From Sphingomonas sp. (GTDB lineage: Bacteria; Pseudomonadota; Alphaproteobacteria; Sphingomonadales; Sphingomonadaceae): DNA of 64,000 nt. A program made the translations under genes and the position numbers. A model generated the notes under the pieces. The model ran no database searches. It saw only the letters and a program-made list of their open reading frames with translations, and was not told where the DNA came from. Shown one piece after another: positions 60,020-64,000 of the stretch (positions are counted from its first letter, which is position 1; every line of letters starts with the position of its first letter). Where the stretch lies: positions 186,001 to 250,000 of the forward strand of contig JABDNH010000003.1 in NCBI GenBank assembly GCA_013001055.1, written 5' to 3'.

Positions 60020-62008
60020 CTACTCCATCGGCGTGTAGATATATTCATGCTGTGCATCGGCCAGCACCAGTGTGCCATCGTCGCGCATCAGGATCGGCAC
60101 TCCGCGCAGGAAACTGGGCTCGAACGTCACGAAGCTCGTCGAGCCATCTTCTTCCTTACGCGTCGCCACTTCGGCTCGGCCGTTGGGAAAGTCGAAGAAG
60201 AGCCGGTCGCCCTCGGTCACCACCGACAGCTGGCCCAGCGCATCGTTGGTGTAGGCGGGGGCAAGCTTCGCGACCATGTCGGCGTTCGCCGGCCTATCGA
60301 GCTTTTCCCAGAATTTCGGGAAGGCCTCTTCCATCTGCTCGACAGCGCGTTCGATATCGTTTGCCGCATCGGGTTCGTCGCCAAAGACCAGCTCGTTAAA
60401 ACGATCGAAGCTTTCGGCAATGAGCCCCATCCCGCCGCTGCCATTGGTCAGCATCACGATAGCAATGCCGCGGTCGGTATAGACCTGGTAATTGCTCTGG
60501 TAGCCGAAGGTCGAACCGCCATGGAAGGTGGTGGGAAGTCCTTTCACCTCGCCGGTCATGATACCCATGCCGTAATGGCTGTCGGCGCCCATCGCGACCT
60601 GCGGCGCGCGGCGATCGAAGACGGCGGCCTCGGGCATTACCCGCTCGCCCGCCGTGTTGACCCCGCCGCTCATTTCGTTGGCGACATATTTGGCAAAGCT
60701 GTCGATATCCGCCCACAGCGCCCCCGCCGGGCGGACGGGATAGATGGCCTCGTTGAAATCGACCGTGTGTGCAGCCGCATTCATCTCGGCATCGAGACCG
60801 TGGGGCGCGGCATAATTACCCGCCGCCGCTTCGGAAACGCGGAAGGTGACATTGTCCATGCCGAGCGGCGCGAAGACGCGCTCCTGCATGGCGCGGTCAT
60901 AGGCAGCGCCCACTTCCATGTCGGGGTACAGCACGTGCCCTGCGACATAGCCCGCCGCCGCCGCGATGGTGTTGTTATACTGGAAGAGCTCGCCAAAATC
61001 GGTCGTCGGCTGCGTGGCAGCCAACAGGTCGAAAGTGTTCGACGCGGGCGTCCCCTCCGGCTGGTTGAGCACCCATTCGAGGTCCTTACGCGGCAGGCCG
61101 GTACACGCGCAGATGAGATGCTTGACCAGGACCTTCTCGGTCGTTGCGGCATCACCGAGCTTGAAATCGGCCATGTAGTTGGTGACCGGCTGGTCGTAGG
61201 CGATGAGCCCGTCTTCGACCATCGTGCCGATCAGCAGCGTGGTCATGCCCTTGGTGTTAGAGCCGACCATGAAGAGCGTGTCGGTATCCACCGGTTCGCC
61301 CGTCTCGACGCTTTTGACGCCAAGGCCCGCGCTATGGACGATCTGGCCATTCTTGATGATGGCGACCGCCGCGCCGGGGATTTTGAGATCGGCCATCGCG
61401 CCTTCGATAAAGCCGGTCCATTCGGCGATCAGCGCGGGCGTCAATTCTGCTGTGGGATTGTCGGCAAGGCTGACTTCCTCGAAATCGCCCGGCTTGAGGC
61501 CCGCATTGAACTGGCCGAATTGCGCGCCGCGGCGTTCCGCCGTCGCCAGCGCGATATCGGCAAAGATCGCCGTCCATTGACCGTTCTTGAGCAGGGCGAC
61601 GGCCTGCGCGAAGCGGCGCTCGGCCGGCGGATAGGGATAGTTTGCAACATAGCCTGATTCCCAGCCTTGATTGCCGGGGATCTCGGTCTCGTTGGCGGCT
61701 GTGAGCGAGAAGTCGGGATTGACAATCGCCCAGCCCTTGGCGATCGCGTCGGGTCCGTCTTCAGCACCCTCGATTTCGACCAGCGTGATGCTGCTGTCGC
61801 CTTCGGGCAGCGTGAAGACATAAGTGCCGTTTTCGACTGTCATCGTCCAATCATCGGGGATGACGTATTCCGTGCCGCGTGGGGTGGTGGCAGGCGCCTG
61901 CGCGTTGGCCTCCTGCACCGTGGAAAGTGCGGCGGCGGGCGCTAAGGCAAGCGGCGCTGCGGCTGCACTAAGGAATAGCGCAGCGCGCACGGTTGCAGTG
62001 ATTTTCAT
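60020..62008 (-). CDS. serine hydrolase (beta-lactamase/class C PBP-like)
   Basis: Signal peptide; LFMVGSNTKGMTTLLIGTMVEDG (SxxK-like STNTK region); YNNTIAAAAGYV; FHGGSTFGYQS. Confidence 0.85.
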   Translation of the reverse strand: MKITATVRAALFLSAAAAPLALAPAAALSTVQEANAQAPATTPRGTEYVIPDDWTMTVENGTYVFTLPEGDSSITLVEIEGAEDGPDAIAKGWAIVNPDFSLTAANETEIPGNQGWESGYVANYPYPPAERRFAQAVALLKNGQWTAIFADIALATAERRGAQFGQFNAGLKPGDFEEVSLADNPTAELTPALIAEWTGFIEGAMADLKIPGAAVAIIKNGQIVHSAGLGVKSVETGEPVDTDTLFMVGSNTKGMTTLLIGTMVEDGLIAYDQPVTNYMADFKLGDAATTEKVLVKHLICACTGLPRKDLEWVLNQPEGTPASNTFDLLAATQPTTDFGELFQYNNTIAAAAGYVAGHVLYPDMEVGAAYDRAMQERVFAPLGMDNVTFRVSEAAAGNYAAPHGLDAEMNAAAHTVDFNEAIYPVRPAGALWADIDSFAKYVANEMSGGVNTAGERVMPEAAVFDRRAPQVAMGADSHYGMGIMTGEVKGLPTTFHGGSTFGYQSNYQVYTDRGIAIVMLTNGSGGMGLIAESFDRFNELVFGDEPDAANDIERAVEQMEEAFPKFWEKLDRPANADMVAKLAPAYTNDALGQLSVVTEGDRLFFDFPNGRAEVATRKEEDGSTSFVTFEPSFLRGVPILMRDDGTLVLADAQHEYIYTPME

Positions 62009-62152
62009 GATGTTCCCCCTAGAATTGGCTCTTGCGTCGATCCAACAACAGGGAGACGGCAAAGTCCATCACGGGACGGCAAGCCGCATCGCTATTCGAC
62101 CAACGGTGACGAGTTCGAGCCCTGGCGGCCCCTGCGCTAAGGCAGTAGAGCG

Positions 62153-62329
62153 CTAGCTGCAGGCATAGCCGCCCGCGTCGACCCCGTCGTAGGTCAGCGT
62201 GCAAAAACCGTCCGCGATGTCTTCGTCAACGGCCCAGCGATTTTTCGCCGGTACGATGTCTCCGGTCACGATTGGCACCAGCAGCGCCACCATGATGACC
62301 ATCGCCATGTTGCTCATTAGCAGTCGCAT
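62153..62329 (-). CDS. hypothetical 58-aa small exported/membrane protein
   Basis: MRLLMSNMAMVIMVALLVPIVTGDIVPAKNRWAVDEDIADGFCTLTYDGVDAGGYACS; missed by the track's length cutoff. Confidence 0.5.
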   Translation of the reverse strand: MRLLMSNMAMVIMVALLVPIVTGDIVPAKNRWAVDEDIADGFCTLTYDGVDAGGYACS

Positions 62330-62557
62330 CTTCCATCCCCTTTCGACAAAGCTGTTGTATGCCGGACCCGCGCGAACATCCTTGGAAGATGATGAAAAGA
62401 TTCTGAAAACTTAATCAGGGTTAGTTTTCGCGGCACGTCGAGACATTGATGCCACACCGGCTGCATAACGATTTCCTCAACGTTTTTAGGGGGTTCCATC
62501 ACGCGGCACTTAAAGATAACCCTGTTTGCAGCGTAATTGGGGTTGGGGAACTGGGCC

Positions 62558-62878
62558 GTGGCCGACATTTTCATTTCGTACAAGAAGGAAGACCGGAAGG
62601 TTACCGAGGCGCTTGCGGCCGCGCTTGAGGCCGAAGGTCTGAGCGTTTGGTGGGACAATGCGCTCAATCCGAAAGCGGCTTGGGACTCGATTATCGAGCA
62701 GGAAATCGCTGCGGCGAGGAAGGTGCTCGTCTTGTGGAGCCCGCGCGCGGTCAAGTCGGACTGGGTGCGCTCGGAAGCCCATTATGCGCAAGATCATGGC
62801 AAGATGGTGCCAGTGAAGATTGAGGAGTGCACGCTACCCCTCGCCTTCATGCTTCGCCAGGCGGTGGGACTTGTCTAG
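62558..62878 (+). CDS. TIR-domain protein, N-terminal fragment (probable GTG start)
   Basis: VADIFISYKKEDRKVTEALAAALEAEGLSVWWDNALNPKAAWDSIIEQEIAAARKVLVLWSPRAVKSDWVRSEA; ends at TAG 62876-62878. Confidence 0.85.
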   Translation: MADIFISYKKEDRKVTEALAAALEAEGLSVWWDNALNPKAAWDSIIEQEIAAARKVLVLWSPRAVKSDWVRSEAHYAQDHGKMVPVKIEECTLPLAFMLRQAVGLV

Positions 62879-64000
62879 CCAGGACTTCTCTCAATCCAAT
62901 CCCGAGTGGCAGCGCCTCCTCGAGTGGATTGCGGAGAAAGATAGCGCGCGCGTCACGAGTGAGCAGCTTGGCGAAGCGACACCAGCGCCCCGGCTCAAGA
63001 ACAAAAGCTGGCTCGGCCCCAGGAAGCGACCGGCCATCGCCTTTGGGCTTGCCGGACTGATCGCCATTGGCGCTGCGGGCTTCAGCTTTTTGGGCGCTGG
63101 GCAGGCCGAGCCGGAACTACCCCAGCCGGACGTGGTGATCGACCTGTTCGAATCACGGTCGGACATCATCCCGGCTGGCTTTGTGCAGACCATGCACGAT
63201 GAAATGGCGACCGATTTCTCTGCGTCCTCGCGCATAACACCCGAAGACGGGGACGGTACGCGGCGGCTCGACGCGTACCAGCTTCAAGGCTCGATTGACG
63301 CAACCGACGAAGACGTGCGTATTTTTGCGCGCATTTTTGCCCCCGGCATCGATGGCCCCGTGCTGACGACGCGCATGGAGCGGCCGACCGAACAGATGGA
63401 CGCGCTACCGCTGACCGTCGGCAGCAGGCTAGCCAGCCTCATGCGCTGCGTAGCGACCGCTAGCGACAGCACCGGGAGCGATATCGTTCGCTTGCCCGAG
63501 CCCGCGATCAAACCGTGGGCCGATTTTTGCCGCATGACGACTGTCGAAAGTGCCGATATGGGATCGCGCGTTGCCACGCTGCGGAGCGTGGTTGAAGCGG
63601 CGCCCGACTTTGCCAATGGTTGGGCCAATCTCGGCGAGAATCTTGTTTGGGCGAGCCGCGGCAGAGGCGACGAAGGCCGCGCGATGGTTGCCGAAGCCGA
63701 GGCCGCGCTGGACAGGGCGATCGAGCTCGATGACACTACTGCCAAGGCCTATGCCGTCAAAGCGCTAATCGCGCTCGGGATCACCACCGGCAGTTTCGAC
63801 ACAGACAGTCAGGCCACGACATTGGGCAATTTCGATGAATGGGAGAGGCTTGCGCAGCAATCGCTTGACGCACGACCGAGCGATTGCGGCTGCGAAGGCC
63901 CGCAATATGCCCGCGCCAAGCAAATCCTCGGTCAGCCGTCACAAGCCTTGCCGTTGTATCGCCAGGCTGTGAACCAGGACCGCCGTAACATGGGCCATCT
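62868..64000 (+). pseudogene. C-terminal part of the TIR protein in another frame: linker, TM segment, TPR-like region; open to the window end
   Basis: Frame from 62868 reads DLSSQDFSQSNPEWQRLLEWIAEKDSARV...AIAFGLAGLIAIGAAGFSFLG...PDFANGWANLGENLVWA...ALDRAIELDDTTAKAYAVKALIAL with no stop to 64000. Confidence 0.65.

Noticed and set aside
60047-61657. 536-aa plus-strand ORF opposite the serine hydrolase
   Set aside because: Shadow ORF

Overview
Chromosomal window from an alphaproteobacterium, probably order Sphingomonadales (inferred from gene content, high GC and the tmRNA tag type). It is mostly housekeeping and metabolic sequence: dnaKJ, fabD-fabG, rpsF-rpsR-rplI, cysQ, nadC, mscL, a LemA/TPM operon, a peptidyl-dipeptidase, uvrD/pcrA, an mpl-like Mur ligase with an LD-carboxypeptidase, and a leucine-degradation block (mccA, mccB, ivd) interleaved with c-type cytochromes and a membrane LytTR regulator. 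RNA genes: one tRNA-Val(TAC) and a circularly permuted two-piece tmRNA on the minus strand with tag ANDNEALAIAA. I saw no CRISPR array, transposase, integrase or prophage. The most interesting items are: (i) a TIR-TM-repeat protein at the right edge split by an apparent 1-nt frameshift; (ii) a roughly 500-nt terminator-ended, hairpin-rich non-coding region at 56.2-56.7 kb that I cannot assign to a known RNA; (iii) four tandem small lipoproteins with no Lys/Arg in the mature part, next to the tmRNA; (iv) a three-gene lipoprotein family at 31-32.4 kb; (v) an exactly 11-bp-phased array of four TTAA/TTAG half-sites resembling CtrA binding sites; (vi) a translationally coupled mpl / double-HxT protein / HAD trio; (vii) an exported Hcp-fold-like protein. 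All family calls come from reading translated motifs; no database search was run.
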